A stretch of DNA of 64,000 bases from Cervus elaphus (GCF_910594005.1 NC_057825.1:44485037-44549036), one strand, 5' to 3'; positions 21,620 through 34,059 are shown, counted from the stretch's first letter. Notes: generated by a model from the sequence alone, not told the origin. Numbers and translations: made by a program.

Positions 21620-22123
21620 CATTAACTTCCTCAGCTTACAATGGGGTTATGCCCCAATAAATCCAAGATAAGTTGAAGTTGAAAATATCATACGTCGAAT
21701 ATGCATTTCATGCAACTAACCCACCGAACATCATAGCTTAGCCTAGCCTATCTTAAACATGCTCAGAACACTTCCATTAGCCTACAGTTGGGCAAGATCA
21801 CCTAACACAAAGCATCTTTTATAATAGAGTATCGACTATCTCATGAAAATGTATTGGATTCTGTACTGAAAGTGAAAAGCAGAATGGCTGTGTGGGTCCA
21901 GGGTGGTTTTAGTGTATCAGTTGTTTCCCCTCATGGTTGTGTGGCTGACTGGGATCCACAGCTGCCCCTGTCCAGCAGCATGTGGGAGCATCATGCAGCA
22001 TATTGCCAGCCCAAGAAAGGGTCCAAATTCAAAATCTGAAGCATGGTTTCTACTGAATGTATATCACTTTTGCACCAAAGTCCAGAAGTTGTTAGTAAAA
22101 CCACTGTAACTTAGGGACATCTG
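21620..22123. repeat. Tigger-like (Tc1/mariner) DNA transposon fossil, copy 1
   Basis: Contains 'cttacaatggggttatgccc', 'catcatagcttagcctagcc', 'tacagttgggcaagatcacc' and 'gtttctactgaatgtatatc' and ends 'gggacatctg' followed by TA. The same blocks occur in the same order in a second copy at 52435-52867, whose ends are cleaner. It is non-autonomous; no transposase frame is visible. Confidence 0.7.
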
Positions 22124-22127
22124 TAAT

Positions 22128-22270
22128 CATTATAATAATGTCATTTTCCATTTTACAAATGAGAAAACCCGAGTAACAGAGCTCTAGTAAGTTATCAAGA
22201 TCACATAGCCCAAAACTGGCAGAAATGGGATTCAAACTGAGGTACATCCGATTCCTAAAGCTTAACCACA
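22128..22270 (-). repeat. MIR SINE, antisense
   Basis: 'ttccattttacaaatgagaaa', 'agttatcaagatcacatagc', 'atgggattcaaactgagg': antisense MIR. Confidence 0.85.
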
Positions 22271-23216
22271 CAGTTCAGTTCTACAGATGAATAGAGGTTC
22301 TATTGTTTGGTGGGCACATGGGATTCTATAACAAGATAAGTTAAGATACTGCTCAAGAGACCTACAGTCCAGTACACCTCTCAAAACTTGGGGTGTCAGA
22401 GAGTAATAAAGGGGTGCTGAGGAGGACTCTAGGCCCCACTGACTGGCATTCTGTCCCACTTCAAATAGCCAAGGCATTCCGAGCATCAACCCACTGTTGG
22501 AGGCAGGAAACAGCAGTGCTTTAAAGCATCTTGGCATGCATGCACTCTTGCTTCCTTCTCCTAAAACAAAACACAAGGCCACATTTTATAATACAAAATT
22601 TCTGCACATACAAATTAATGAAGTACAAACCGAGAGTTCACACAGAAGCTGACAAAAGAGAATAGCGCACAGTCATATGAGGTAGTCAGAAAAGGATTCT
22701 GAGAGGCAATTTAAACCTTTAGGGGTTCCATGACAGTTAAGATACCATGCTTTTCTCTTAGTAAAGGACCTGGTATTAAAATTTAAAACTATAAAAACCT
22801 TTCCACAAATTTGTAACTTCTTGCATCCTATTAATCTATAACTTGGAATGTTTCTAAACTTTAATGAGAAGTTGCCTGATCTTTCTCAGTATTTATAACT
22901 TAGCATTTATCGTAAGGTTTTTGGTTTTTTTTTTTAATATCAGAGTTAAATATTTTCTGAAATCCATTTTTGGTCCTACAGAAACAAAATGGAATGATTC
23001 TGGATTTCATAGACATAAAGACTGTCGAGCTTAAATATCCAAACTTACCTAATAACATTTTGATGGAAGGTTTTTTTGTTTTGTTTTGCTTTTAAAACTT
23101 AAAATATTGAGTTAAAAGAGAGGCCCATGCACAGGGTGTTATTGTGCAGCTCCATATCACATAAAATCTTAACAACACCTATGGCTTGCCAAATTTCTTT
23201 CAAAAACTTCAGTCTT
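22271..23216. other. Intergenic, unique DNA
   Basis: No repeat recognised, no convincing exon. A 106-codon minus-strand frame at 22262-22582 begins inside the MIR and has no family resemblance. Confidence 0.35.
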
Positions 23217-23679
23217 CTAGGTTATAAAAACAGCCCCCAGTAAGCTACTGCCTTTACTGTGTGAAATGGAATAACCAAATACCGCTTCCCTTTGCAAACA
23301 AGCCCACATCAGCACATGGATTGAAAACTGAAAAAGACACAACAAAAATACAAGAACAACCGAGCCTCTCGTGAAAATGCCCACTCCAATCTCAGGGCAA
23401 TCACAAGGCAATGTGATCCTCACCAAAGACAAAAGCAATTCGCTTACAGCAAACACAGCTGCAGTTAACAGCATGAGCAATAGCAAGAGCAGATATGAGT
23501 GCACGGGCCAGATTTTCACGATTCCAGTAGAGAAAATTCCACCTTCTACTTCATTCAGGGCCAAGGGTAAAGTCAAGCAAATGGAAAATATGCTGGAAAC
23601 TGTGTTGGGACTCTCCAATGAAAACATTCCTTCCCTTTTCATTTTAACTATTTTTGAGATAGCCAAGCTCCAGAGCTAG
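23217..23679. other. Overlapping antiparallel open frames, function unknown
   Basis: A 149-codon frame on the minus strand (23217-23666) and a 102-codon frame on the plus strand (23371-23679) overlap in otherwise stop-rich DNA. The minus-strand product would have Leu-rich hydrophobic segments near residues 57-80 and 103-120; the plus-strand one is hydrophilic. I recognise neither, and see no promoter, splice signals or repeat identity. Chance or a decayed retrocopy are the likelier readings. Confidence 0.2.
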
Positions 23680-24800
23680 AAGAGGAAGAATCAGTCACCA
23701 CTTAGCCTTCGGGCAAACCTACCCTAGGAGTGTTTTACTATAATTGCTTTCTGAGATGCAAGTTGCCCATAATACGGTTACCCTTTCTAAGCCTCAGGGT
23801 GTCCATGCAGTGTACACTGCCAAACTCAATCACCTGGTAAAAGTGATTTTTTTTTGTTTGTTTTGTGGAAGGCACATTGTTTTCAAGTTTAATTCCTGGC
23901 TTAATAGTAATAAGCTCCTTTAATATTGATGAAAAGATAGCCAAATACCCCAGGAGGGTTTTGTGTGTGTGTGTATGTGTGTGTTATTTTTAAATCAGGC
24001 CCCTGAGCAGAGACACGGTGATAAGATTGGGGAAGTCTTTAATTCCACTCCCCAAAAAGAACAGAATAAAACAGAGGAGTGTCAGCAAGCAGGAGCTCAG
24101 TATTAGCCTTTTAAAATACAACCTGTTAGTAGGTTAGGGACTTCCTGTTTCTTTCTTCATTGACTTCCCTAGATTCAGGATTCCCAGTCAAATTGCAAAG
24201 GAAATGTAGCTTTTAGGAGAATTGCATAATTGAGTCCTGTGTATCTGAGTGGCAATCACGGAATGGCAGGCAGAGTTGCTCCTCGCCAGTTGCATTTAGG
24301 ATTGCCCTAAATATCATTCTAATTATTTTATGAAAAAGCTCATTTGTTATTTAAAAAAGTTTGTCCATATCTTGATTGCTTGTTACAGATAGCCTATTCC
24401 TTCTTCATGTAAAATTCAACAAGGTCAGTACCAAGGCCATGGCTTTTATTCTCCATGCGGCATCTTTTAATGGCATTCATCTTAATAAACACAAACAGCT
24501 TTGCATTTGGGTCATAACTTCCTACAGTAAGGATCTGTGTTTAAGCTATCATCTTGGTCACTTTCAAAGCTACTTGGAAAGGCAAAAACAAGGGCTCAAA
24601 GATTCGGGAAGAGGAAATGACAGAGCAAGCTCAAGTTCATGTGAACACAAAACTTGGATCCAAGTCCGACCACTGGTCCTACAAGGCCATCCTTGCCCTA
24701 CATTCCTCTTTCTGAGATTATTACCTAGAGTTATACCTAGAGTTATAGCCTGGAAATGAACTGAACACCATAACCTGTATCTTAACAATTTTCTCTTTCA
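23680..24800. other. Intergenic; (TG)n near 23961-23985
   Basis: A short TG-rich microsatellite and otherwise unrecognised DNA. A 127-codon frame at 24376-24759 has no recognisable feature. Confidence 0.35.
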
Positions 24801-24814
24801 AAGTAAATTCAGGG

Positions 24815-25128
24815 GTTTCCTGGTGGCTCAGTGGTAAAGAATCTGTCTGCCAATGCAGGAGATATAGTTTTGACCCCTGATCCAGGAAGATCCCACATGC
24901 CCCGAGTGCCACAATTATTGAGTCTGTGCTCCAGAGCATGGGAGCTACAACTACTGAAGTCCACATGCCCTAGAGTCTGTGCTCTGCAACAAGAGAAGCC
25001 ACCAAAATTAGAAGCCCAGGCACTGCAACTAGAGAATAGCCCCCTGGTCACCACAACTAGAGAAAAGCCCAAGCAGAAAGGAAGATCCAGCACAGCCAAA
25101 AATATAAATAAATAATTTTTTTACCAAA
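24815..25128 (+). repeat. Long CHR/ART-type tRNA-Glu SINE with target duplication
   Basis: 'tttcctggtggctcagtggt' head, 'agcatgggagctacaactac' and repeated 'caactagagaa' blocks, then 'cacagccaaaaatataaata'. The 14-bp flanking repeat 'aagtaaattcaggg' (24801-24814) / 'aagtaaactcaggg' (25129-25142) has one mismatch. Confidence 0.92.
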
Positions 25129-25170
25129 AAGTAAACTCAGGGTAAAATCTGTGTAAGTTTTATTTGCTTA

Positions 25171-25190
25171 CTTTTTTTTTTTTTTTTTTT
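25171..25190. repeat. Poly(T) tract
   Basis: Run of about 20 T, possibly the tail of a lost antisense retroelement. Confidence 0.8.
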
Positions 25191-25324
25191 TACTTTTACT
25201 TCAGCTTTCTTATTATTAAAGAACATTAATCCCACCCACTCCCCTATCTCAGAAGCATTTTAGAGACAAATAAGGTCTATAAAAGGGCTTGGAGAAAGGC
25301 AAGGGTTTATGATTAAGGTGAGCA

Positions 25325-25793
25325 GAACAATGGTCCCCCAAAGACATACACATCCTAACCCCTAGGACACGTGAACATATTAGCTTACATGGCAAAGGTG
25401 GTGGGAAGTAAGTTTGCAGATGGAATTCAGGTTGCTAGGCAGCTGGTTTTGACAGAGGGAAATGATCCTGGTTTATTCCGGTGGGTCCAGTGTGATCACA
25501 GGGTTCTTAAATGCAGAAGAGGAAAACAGAAGAGTCTCGAAGGGACAGAATATGAGAAAGACTCACCCGGCCATTGTTGGTTTTGAAGTTGGAAGGAGGC
25601 ATAAATCAAGCAATGCAGGCGGCCTCTAGAAGATGCAAAAGGTAAGGAAACGGATTGTCTCCTAGGATTGTTCCAGAAAGGAACACAGCCCTGCTTACCC
25701 CTCGGTGTCAGCCCAGTGAGATCCATTTGTGCTGTTTCAAGCCACTGAAATTTGTGGTAATCTCATATGTAGCCATAGGAAACTAATGCAATT
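25325..25793 (+). repeat. MLT1-like LTR (MaLR)
   Basis: Shows the MLT1 layout: 'atggtcccccaaagacatac', 'aacccctagg', 'gcagatggaattcaggttgc', 'ggtgggtccagtgtgatcac', and the end 'gctgtttcaagccactgaaa', 'aggaaactaatgca'. Ancient non-coding LTR. Confidence 0.82.
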
Positions 25794-27957
25794 ATTAAAA
25801 CAATTGAACATCCATGGACTGAAATAAATTCTTGAAGGATTACAAGAGCTGAATGAAATCCAGTGGATTTGTTCCCTAGTGTCTGCCTTTTAGTCCCCCA
25901 AACATCTCTTAAGAGAAAGACAGCAACAAGACTGGCAGGAACACACAGTCAACAAGGGAGTGAAAAGCCCAGAGGGGAGCTGCCCCCAGGACACCCTGAG
26001 TAGGAGCATGTGCTAAAAATGATGAGGCTGATATCCTGCCCCCCTGATAGGTGGGAACGCCCTTCCCCCCACCCCCCTGCTACTACCAAGATGGGCAGGT
26101 GATTGTCCCCTTGTTTGTTATCCCTCCACTTGAGCTGCCTCCACTTTGGTTTCTCTTTCAGTTCCCCACTCTGCTTTTCAATTCCATCTGGACTGCTCTC
26201 AGCTCATTCCCCAGGCAGCAGGGGTCAGAACACTGTGATCGGCTCTGAGCCAAGTCCCTAAGGACACCTCTGCCATCAGGTTCCAGGTTGAGGAACAGGG
26301 CAGAGTAACTGAGCAACTTCATCTTCACTCTATTCTTGTTAGATGATCACTCCTGCTTCACATACGTCTCATCAGAGGGCCTCCAGGAACAGAGGCAGAG
26401 CAAATGCCAGATTTGAAACTTATTTTCCTCCAGCTGTGCATTAATATTTTATTCCAATCTTGCCCCAAAGCCTACTCAAAATGAAAAGCCTGAGGGGGTT
26501 CCAAGGATGGATTGGAGCCAAAGTGATTTTTGTCCATGTCTCCAGCCCTCTCCTGACCCCACCCCAGCAGTCTTATCATTAAAATGACAATCCTGCCATG
26601 GAGAGTTCTCTATTCCTACCAGATTCACACACACCCAGCACCCCAGCCAGGACTCTGAGGCTCTTTCTTGATCAATTCGGCTTCCACAGGAGTGTCCACT
26701 CTGACCCACATTCCTGGAACTGTTTCTTTTGCAAATCAGCAGGTTTTAAGCAAACAAGGGCACATTTCAGGACATTGAACTACGCAATTAGCTGAGGGTA
26801 AATTTGGCAGAGCATCTGGTCTGCTCACCAAAATGGAAATACACACAAAAAAATGCAGCTTTTCAAATTAAACATTAACTGTGTAAGGCTAATTCTGTGC
26901 AAGTCTGCTTGAAGTGGCACAGAGTAGTAGCTCTGGCTCCACGCAGGGAGTGGAGGGCCTGGAGGGCCTGGGGCTCTTGCTGCTGCTCGGGAGAATCGTC
27001 ATTTGATTGGGGTAGATGCTGAGCATGCAGACAAATATAACTCAGTAGTGCCAGAAAACAAGAGTCAATAGCTGGTCATCTTATGTTGCCATCTCCTAAA
27101 GTCAACTTTCAGGAGGCTTTAGCCCTGTACTAACTGCAAAATAGAACTGTGCATAGGAACTGTTAAAAGAACACACTGGATTAAGCAAATTAAAGATACC
27201 CTCCCCAATCTCTTGGATCTAAGAACACATACCCTACATAAAAAACCTTGTACCACTCTTCCTTGAATAATGCAAGGTCAAAAGCACAGGTCAGTGAAAC
27301 AATAAAAGGACAATGAAGAGAAGAAAGTGGTGGTGGCCAATACACTCACTCTCAGACCCTTAGAGCCACTTGCATTTCATGAATATTTTTCTTGAAGTTT
27401 TGTAATCTCCCCCCTCTAAGAACCAGCAAGATCAGTTTGACATAGTATTTCCAAACACTGGGGTAAAGTAACACATGTTGAAAGAAAAAAGATCAGGCAA
27501 GGTTTTCAGGGGAAGAAGCAGGAAAGCATGCAATCAGTATTAACTTTCCCCTGTTTTTGCAGCAATAGACAGCCCCACCAAAGTAATCATGACTTGGGAA
27601 AGTCATGACTGCTCTTCTCTTATTGCTCATTCTTCTCATCTAAGGAATTCTTATGTAATTATCCACCAGCTGACTTTACAGTATGACCACCCTTTTTGGT
27701 CAAAGCCAAACTATTCTAAACAATATGAGAAACGGGTAGAAATAGAATCCCAGTAGAGATAAATACAGACTTGGTGACATGAAAAAAATATCAAAGTACT
27801 CAAATAGAAGTTGGAAACTAAAACTGTCACACAAAATAGAGGGTCCCAGTGGACCACTAACTGAACAAAAGTCAGCAGGTCTTTAAAGGACAAAGATAAT
27901 ACTTGGGAGGCCAGAAACAAGATCAAAACAAGTATGTGTTATATGCAATGGGAAGAG
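25794..27957. other. Intergenic, no gene
   Basis: About 2.2 kb without a recognised repeat. A C-rich patch lies at 26030-26075 and a short direct duplication 'ggagggcct' at 26951-26970. Open frames are short and featureless. Confidence 0.35.
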
Positions 27958-28143
27958 TTAGCTACAGGTGGCTATTTAAATTTAAATAAATTAAAATTAA
28001 ATAAAAATTCAAATTCATCAGTCAGCCCAGTCACATTTCAAGTGCTCAATTGGCACACATGGCCAGTGGCTACTGTACTGAACAACACAGCTCTAGAACA
28101 TTTCCATTACTGCAGAAAGTTCTATAGGATGCTGCTTCCCTAG
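27958..28143 (+). repeat. hAT-type DNA transposon fossil
   Basis: 'ctacaggtggctatttaaat', 'cacatttcaagtgctcaatt', 'catggccagtggctactgta', 'gcagaaagttctatagga': a common mammalian non-autonomous hAT family. The subfamily name is uncertain. Confidence 0.8.
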
Positions 28144-28606
28144 AGACAGAAGAGCCCTAGAAATAGTCTGGACAAGTAGTACTAACATCATTGGAAAATA
28201 GAACCTTTGGGAGGCATTAAGACTAAATTAAGTTTCTTAAACTTTGAAAGCAAAAAGGTGAGGAGTTAATTTGGGCTTTAAAACTGTTAACTGCTGAGCA
28301 AAGACCAGATGTTTTCCACTTGTTTGAAGAGCTCCAACAGGAAGCTTGCAAGTTAGTCATAAAGAACTTCTCATTGTGAGGTGACTCGACACTGGATGAG
28401 AATAGGAAGGAACACTGTCAAATTTGCATCCTGGGAAAGATTTAAAAATAGAGTAGCAATATGACATCTGGATTGACTAGCATGAACTTTGCCTTAATCA
28501 CGGATTTGATCAGTATGAGTTCAGGACATAGAATACTCAAGTGACAGGCACAGTGGAGGTTGGCTGCATGAATCCCAAATCACGGTCTTAGATCTTGACC
28601 TCAAAT
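28144..28606. other. Intergenic, nothing recognised
   Basis: Unclassified DNA. Confidence 0.3.
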
Positions 28607-28618
28607 CTGGTTACTTTT

Positions 28619-28709
28619 AGGGACCTCCCTGGCAGTCCAGTGGTTAGGACTCCATGCTTCCACTGCAGGTTCCATCGCTGGCAGGGAACTATATTCTATG
28701 TGGTACAGC
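28619..28709 (+). repeat. CHR SINE (short) with target duplication
   Basis: 'gacctccctggcagtccagt' to 'atgtggtacagc'. Flanked by 'ctggttactttt' (28607-28618) and 'ctggctactttt' (28710-28721), 12 bp with one change. Confidence 0.9.
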
Positions 28710-28872
28710 CTGGCTACTTTTGCTTCACCCCTTAGTCTCCTTTGTCTCCAAAGCAAATTAGGAAAGCTCACATCAGGCGTTCCTTTAAGCAGACCATTGG
28801 ATCTTCTTTGAGATGCTACAGAGACCGAGCCTGTGGTGACTGACCTCAGAGGCACTAACTAAATGAGCATAG

Positions 28873-28988
28873 CTATAGTGTGGGTCAAAGGTAAGGGCCT
28901 AGGCTTTGGAACCAGACAACCCTGGATTCAAGTTCTAGCCATTTTCTCTTACTGGCTGGGCAATCCTGGGCCAGTCTTTTAACCTTTG
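28873..28988 (+). repeat. MIR SINE, left half
   Basis: 'agggcctaggctttggaacc', 'ccctggattcaagttct', 'ctggctgggcaatcctgggc'. The MIR resumes at 29637 after about 650 bp of other sequence. Confidence 0.85.
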
Positions 28989-29636
28989 TATTAGACACAC
29001 TCTCTTCATTGCAAGCAACATTTTATTTTTTTAAATAATTGAAAATTTATTGGTTTATATACCCAGGAAACCCACATGTTTGTTTCCCATGTATAAGAAA
29101 CCTACATTATGGGATCTTTCACTTACAATATTTTTTTCACCAGTTTTGTTTACTAGTCTCTTCTGGTGGCAACTGACAGAACCCCAACCCAAACTATCTA
29201 AGGTAAATAGGGAATGTATAGACTCAGGCATGCTGGGTGGTTCAAGAATACAGCAAACTTTAGACATGGTTGAACCTAGGGACCCATATATCTTTCTCTC
29301 CATGCTCAGATAAGTTTGTTCTATATGGTGAGTAACATTAGTACAAGAAACCAAGCCCCACACTTAACCTGACAAGACCCCAAGACACAAAGATCATATC
29401 TTCCCTGATAGAAAATTCCCAGGAAAGGTTCTGATTGGCCCATTCTGAGTCGATGTTCATTTATGGGTTAGCCACTGACCAAGAGGATGGGGCGCTCTGA
29501 TTGGTCAGGTCTGGGTCATGTGCTCATCCCTTTGCCCAAGGTTAGACTTTAAACCCAAACCCAAACTGCACAGGATGAGTTCCTCACAGGAAAGAAGAGT
29601 CTTGTGTACTGTATGGTCCATAACAATGTGCTCACT
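28989..29636. repeat. Insert of about 650 bp splitting a MIR
   Basis: Lies between two halves of one MIR, so it is an inserted element, though no clean termini were found. It has 'tggcaactgacagaacccca' and two inverted CCAAT motifs ('tctgattggcc' near 29431, 'tctgattggtc' near 29494), wording seen in an old mammalian repeat whose family I cannot name. Overlapping frames of 87 and 102 codons look incidental. Confidence 0.5.
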
Positions 29637-29757
29637 GCAACTTCTCAGACTTGGTTCCCTCATCTGTAAAGTTGGGTTAGAATACTTTTCTTATAGGGCT
29701 ATCATGAGATTAAATGAAGTAACTTATGCATTTGGCATATTGCTCAAAAGATAGTAG
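29637..29757 (+). repeat. MIR SINE, right half
   Basis: 'cttggttccctcatctgtaa', 'gctatcatgagattaaatga', 'tggcatattgctcaaaagat' continue the MIR begun at 28873. Confidence 0.82.
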
Positions 29758-30317
29758 CTAATATTTTTGCCAAACAATAATTTACATTTTATTTAGAACA
29801 CTCGGTGTCTTTGTAACCTGACAACTTGGCCAGGCTGAGTTATATCTTCCAGAATTCCCTTTCCTGTGTGTCTCTGGCTAGACTGAATTGTAAGAGAGAG
29901 TCCCTTAGAGGTAGAAATGAGACAGCAGCCATTTTGAGGCAGCAGCCATTTTGTAGCTCACACACATTGTCACTTAATCTGCTGGCTCACTTTGTTGGTG
30001 TGGGGGTAGTAGTCAAGCCTACAATAGTTCCACCTTCCCCTAGAACCTTCTTCAGCTTCTCTGACTTCAGGTGTGTGATTAGTACTATGGGCACCGTCTT
30101 CTCCCACAGGACACTCATATCGTCAAGTCAGAGGCAGCGAGGACTGACCTGGGTTTCAATCCTTCTTGGGCTTCACTTCATTCTTGTGGGTTCCTGTTTG
30201 TCCTTGTTCTCTACTTTATACCTATCTTCCCTTCCCAAATACATTTCTGAAGACTTCAAACTCAAGCATTAGACATGAAAGAAAATAGCCTTATAGAGAC
30301 TCTTTAACCAGCTCCCA
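29758..30317. other. Intergenic; tandem YY1-like motif
   Basis: An 18-bp direct repeat at about 29930-29956 carries 'gcagccattttg' twice. A 148-codon + frame (29826-30272) covers it but has no recognised domain. Possibly a decayed repeat. Confidence 0.35.
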
Positions 30318-30398
30318 TAACTCGTTGCTCAGTAGCTAAGTCATGTCCGACTCTTTGCAACCCCATGGACTGCAGTATGCCAGGCCTCCCTGTCCTTC
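30318..30398 (-). repeat. BovB/Bov-A tail fragment, antisense
   Basis: 'gttgctcagtagctaagtca', 'ccgactctttgcaaccccat', 'gccaggcctccctgtcc': an ~80-bp antisense fragment. Confidence 0.8.
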
Positions 30399-30450
30399 AG
30401 CTCCTGTAACTGTATAAGGTCAAATCTCTTTGTGGTTCTGTTTCTCTCTC

Positions 30451-30477
30451 TAACACACACACACACATACACACACA
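30451..30477. repeat. (CA)n microsatellite
   Basis: CA run with a 'CATA' interruption. Confidence 0.85.
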
Positions 30478-32096
30478 TCTCCTAAGTCATTCTACCTCTC
30501 TCATTGGATCCTGACCAGAACTTATTTTTTCTAAACTCACCCCAACCTCCCTTTTGGGCTTAAAGGAAAGAAGACGACTCTTTAGAAATTGTTTCAAGAG
30601 AAGTAAAAACTGGAATAAAACTATAGCTGACAGTTAAGGTGTAAGCTTCAAAATAATAATTTTTAAAAAACAAAGAAAACTAGGGGAAAAAACACAAAAC
30701 ACCATTGCACCCACCACATTCTAACCACCCCCCACCCAGATGCACAGTAAATGAAATAAATGGGACCAGTACCCTTTATTATTGATCCTGCTTTGGCTTA
30801 CACTTGCCTAACATTGTAGCAAAGCCCATACAGGAGGCAATTAAATGTTTGGGCCAAAGGGATGAGTTCAGTTACTTAAATTGAGCAGGGATTCTTTTAT
30901 GTCCAATTACACATAAGCCTAAGGTCAGTGAACAAGGGTATCTATCACACCTATATATATTATATATGCACCATGGGAATTTCATGCCCGTGTTCCTTTC
31001 TACACTCGGAGGCTTGGCTGGGTCCCCAGTGGCAGCTGCCCAGGACAGTGTTCTCTGGACTTCCTCATCCCTGCCCTGTCTATTCAGGAAACAACAAAGC
31101 AGTACATGCTGCTCCCTTCTCTGCTCTGTAGGGAGCTCATAACAGTCAACGCTGGCTAAGAAAGGAAGTATTCCCATCCCGTCACATGGACCCCCAAAGT
31201 GGATTCAGGAAAAAGTCATTTCACTTTGGAGCTCCATCAAGACTTCTGTCAGGACAGGGAAGCTCACTGACTTCTGGACCCTCCCTCCCAGCTCTGTCTT
31301 CAAGTTTCTCTTGTTTAGATGTGCCCACCTGAAATTTATCACTAGATCATTTATTGTGGACCCAAGTTACAACCATATGAATCATCTTTTTGCCTTGTAA
31401 CAGTAATTACAGACACTTCGAGTAAGGAGCATGAGGTTTAATGGAAGCTGGTGGGGCTCTAGGGGTGAGGGTATAGGGTTCAGGCAGTAGGACAAGGGTG
31501 CTGTGAGAGAGGCAGTGATGAGTGGGAGTTTCAGGAGCCGCCATGACATGAGTGCCTTGTGTTGCTATGGGACGGGTGGGGCTGTCAGTCAGGGGGCCCC
31601 TCAAGGTGGGAGAAGGCACATTAATGGATACAAAAAGGCCCTGAGCTTCCCTCAGCTACAGCCTGGCCTAAGATCACATTTCCCTCCTGCCGTGTCTCTC
31701 AGTCCTTTCATGGGTCACATCAGGGGCATCCTCTGTGATGGTAGGTCAGATCCCTCTGGCTTCCTGACCCCAATCCTTGATCTCATCTCTGATTCCAACC
31801 TCAACCTATGCCAGCTAGCCTCACCCTGAAAGCAACTTGTCTCAAGAGCAGGCCTGTGTCTCTTGCTTCCTCCCCTGAAGATTTCTGTGATGCTGTAGAC
31901 GCTAGTGGGTGCCCCCTTGAATTTATACATGCACAGCCCTGACATGCAGCAGAGTTAATACCTCACACAGCACCCTCAAAAAATGGGCAACAGGAGCTGA
32001 TGTATGTCTCTGGCTGATCATCAGGCAGACCAGCCTGGGAGCCAATCCTGGGTGGGATTAAGCTCCATTTACAGAGCTATGACCTTGATGTGTAGT
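30478..32096. other. Intergenic, no gene
   Basis: No confident repeat. Frames of about 100 codons at 30872-31177 and 31503-31829 have neither splice context nor family resemblance. Confidence 0.35.
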
Positions 32097-32304
32097 GGTG
32101 TAGTGTTAGTCGCTCAGTTGTGTCCAACTCTTTGCAACCCCATGGACTATAGCCAGCCAGGCTTTACTGTCCATGGAATTCTCTAAGGAAAAATACTGGA
32201 GTGGGTAGCCATTCCCTTCACCAGGGAATCTTCCCAACCCCAGGATTGAACCCAGGTCTCCTGCATTGCAGGCAGATTCTTTACCATCTGAGCTACCAGG
32301 GAAG
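32097..32304 (-). repeat. Bov-tA SINE, antisense
   Basis: 'gttagtcgctcagttgtgtc' to 'gagctaccagggaag'. Complete copy. Confidence 0.92.
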
Positions 32305-33827
32305 ATGTCTATATTGGCTTTCTTTCCCCTCCCTCCCCCTTTCCCCCATGCCTTGCTTCTGTTCCCTGAAGTCACCTCCCATATCAACTACCTGCACACA
32401 AACACTTTTAGGTTGGGCTCAGCCTTCTAGAGGGTGGACCCAGAATAGGAAACACAATATTTCTGTGTAATCTCAATAAATCCCAGGACCCTATGAGGTT
32501 CAGTCTTGGCAGGAAGTCCAGCAAACAATAATGGTGTCATACAAAGGAATCTGAACCTTCAGTATCTATAAAGATACATCAAAGAGGAGCCAACACTCTA
32601 AATTCCCTGTGTCTGTGTCCCAAACCATCTCCCAGCTACTTCAGACCCCTTTGCGTGTCATTCTTACTCTTCTTCTTTTCCATCCCTTTATTTATAGTTA
32701 GCTTCTCAGGCTTAAATCACACACACAAGCACATGCATGCATCCTAGTCCCATCTCTCCACTGCCCTCCTGATTTCAGCTTCCCTGAAGAGCCAGCAGCA
32801 ATCTTCTTCAGTGGTGGTGGCAGATGGGGGACTCTGGCTTCTTCCCAATGTCCTCCTCCTTTGGTTCTGGGATAAAAGTTAGACCACAAGCTTCTAGGGC
32901 ACAAACAAAGAGCCTGGCTTGCATAGTCCCTACAGCAAACCTTCAGGGAGACGACAGCTCTACTGTCATGGCACACAGGGAAACGGGCATTTTTGTACCA
33001 TAGATGCAATAGCTGAAACTGCCATCCCAAAGGCCAAGGGGCTCCCCATCTTGCTTGGCAGAGCGTCCCCATTTGGACACACCAGTGTCAGACCACCCTA
33101 GTTGGGAAGGTGAGGAACCAGGGCCCCCACGCTGTGATGGGTCCTGAGAACACGTGGAGAGCTGGCCCTCTCTTGGCTTCTAATGAACAAGGGCACAGCT
33201 TGACATTTTCCTGCACATTCTTACACTCCCACTGCCTCCCTGCCCCCATCCACACATTCCACAACACGGCAATTAATTGTTCTCTGCCGTTCAGCAGTCT
33301 GGTGTGCGCAGCCACGCCTGCAGCCTTGCTTTGTTCCCAGTTTAATCAGTGGCTGTCCCTGGCTGTCCCTCAAAAAGCAGACAAAACCAGCCAGCTGCAG
33401 ACCCAGCTGTCAGCGAGCCCCTACACTGGCATTCAAGTGGCCACAAGAGAACCCACACAGTGCCCGGAGAGGGTCCATTCTTCGCCTTTCTCCTCCCCAC
33501 AACTGACAGGCTCTGAGGAAGGAAATGTGAGTGCTGGGCTTGGCAGCGGGGGCAGGAGGCTCTTGTTAACAGCTTGCCTTCCTGTTTACACGGGGTCTGG
33601 CAAAACTGTTAATTTCTCTCACGGAGGTGACAAATGGAAAAACCAGAACGCCAGGGAGTAGCAGCCTGGAAAACAGCCTCAGAACGACTTCTTGAAGCAA
33701 AGCAGGAGGCTGTGGGTCAGAGGGAGGAGGACCATCTTGGGTTCCCAGGCCCAACAGAGAGGACATCACGTGCTTAGCTGTCCCTCCAAAAAGACGCAGT
33801 GAGCCCCACCATGTGGGCATGCTGCTC
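32305..33827. other. Intergenic, includes a 183-codon open frame
   Basis: The longest open frame in non-repeat DNA of the window lies at 33110-33661 (+). Its predicted product is low-complexity Ser/Thr/Pro-rich, with no domain, signal peptide or similarity I recognise, and no evident CpG island or splice sites. A short tandem 'ggctgtccct' occurs at 33351-33370. I do not call it a gene. Confidence 0.3.
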
Positions 33828-33840
33828 CTGCATTCTGTCT

Positions 33841-34059
33841 GTGCATGCTAAGTCACTCAGTCATGTCCAACTCTTTGCGACCCTATGGACTGTAGCCCGC
33901 CAGGCTCCTCTGTCCATGGGATTCTCCAAGCAAGAATGCTGGAGAGGGTTGCCTTGCCCTCCTCCAGGGGATCTTCCTGACCCAGGGATCAAACCATGTC
34001 TCTTTACACCCCCTGCATTGGCAGGCAGGTTCTTTACCACTAGCACCACCTGAGAAACT
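33841..34059 (-). repeat. BOV-A2 SINE with perfect target duplication
   Basis: 'gtgcatgctaagtcactcag' to 'agcaccacctgagaaact'. Flanked by a perfect 13-bp repeat 'ctgcattctgtct' (33828-33840 and 34060-34072). Confidence 0.94.

Noticed and set aside
33110..33661. A 183-codon open frame in non-repeat DNA
   Set aside because: Compositionally biased product with no recognised domain, no promoter or splice evidence; length is possible by chance in a moderately GC-rich stretch. Conservation would be the deciding test.
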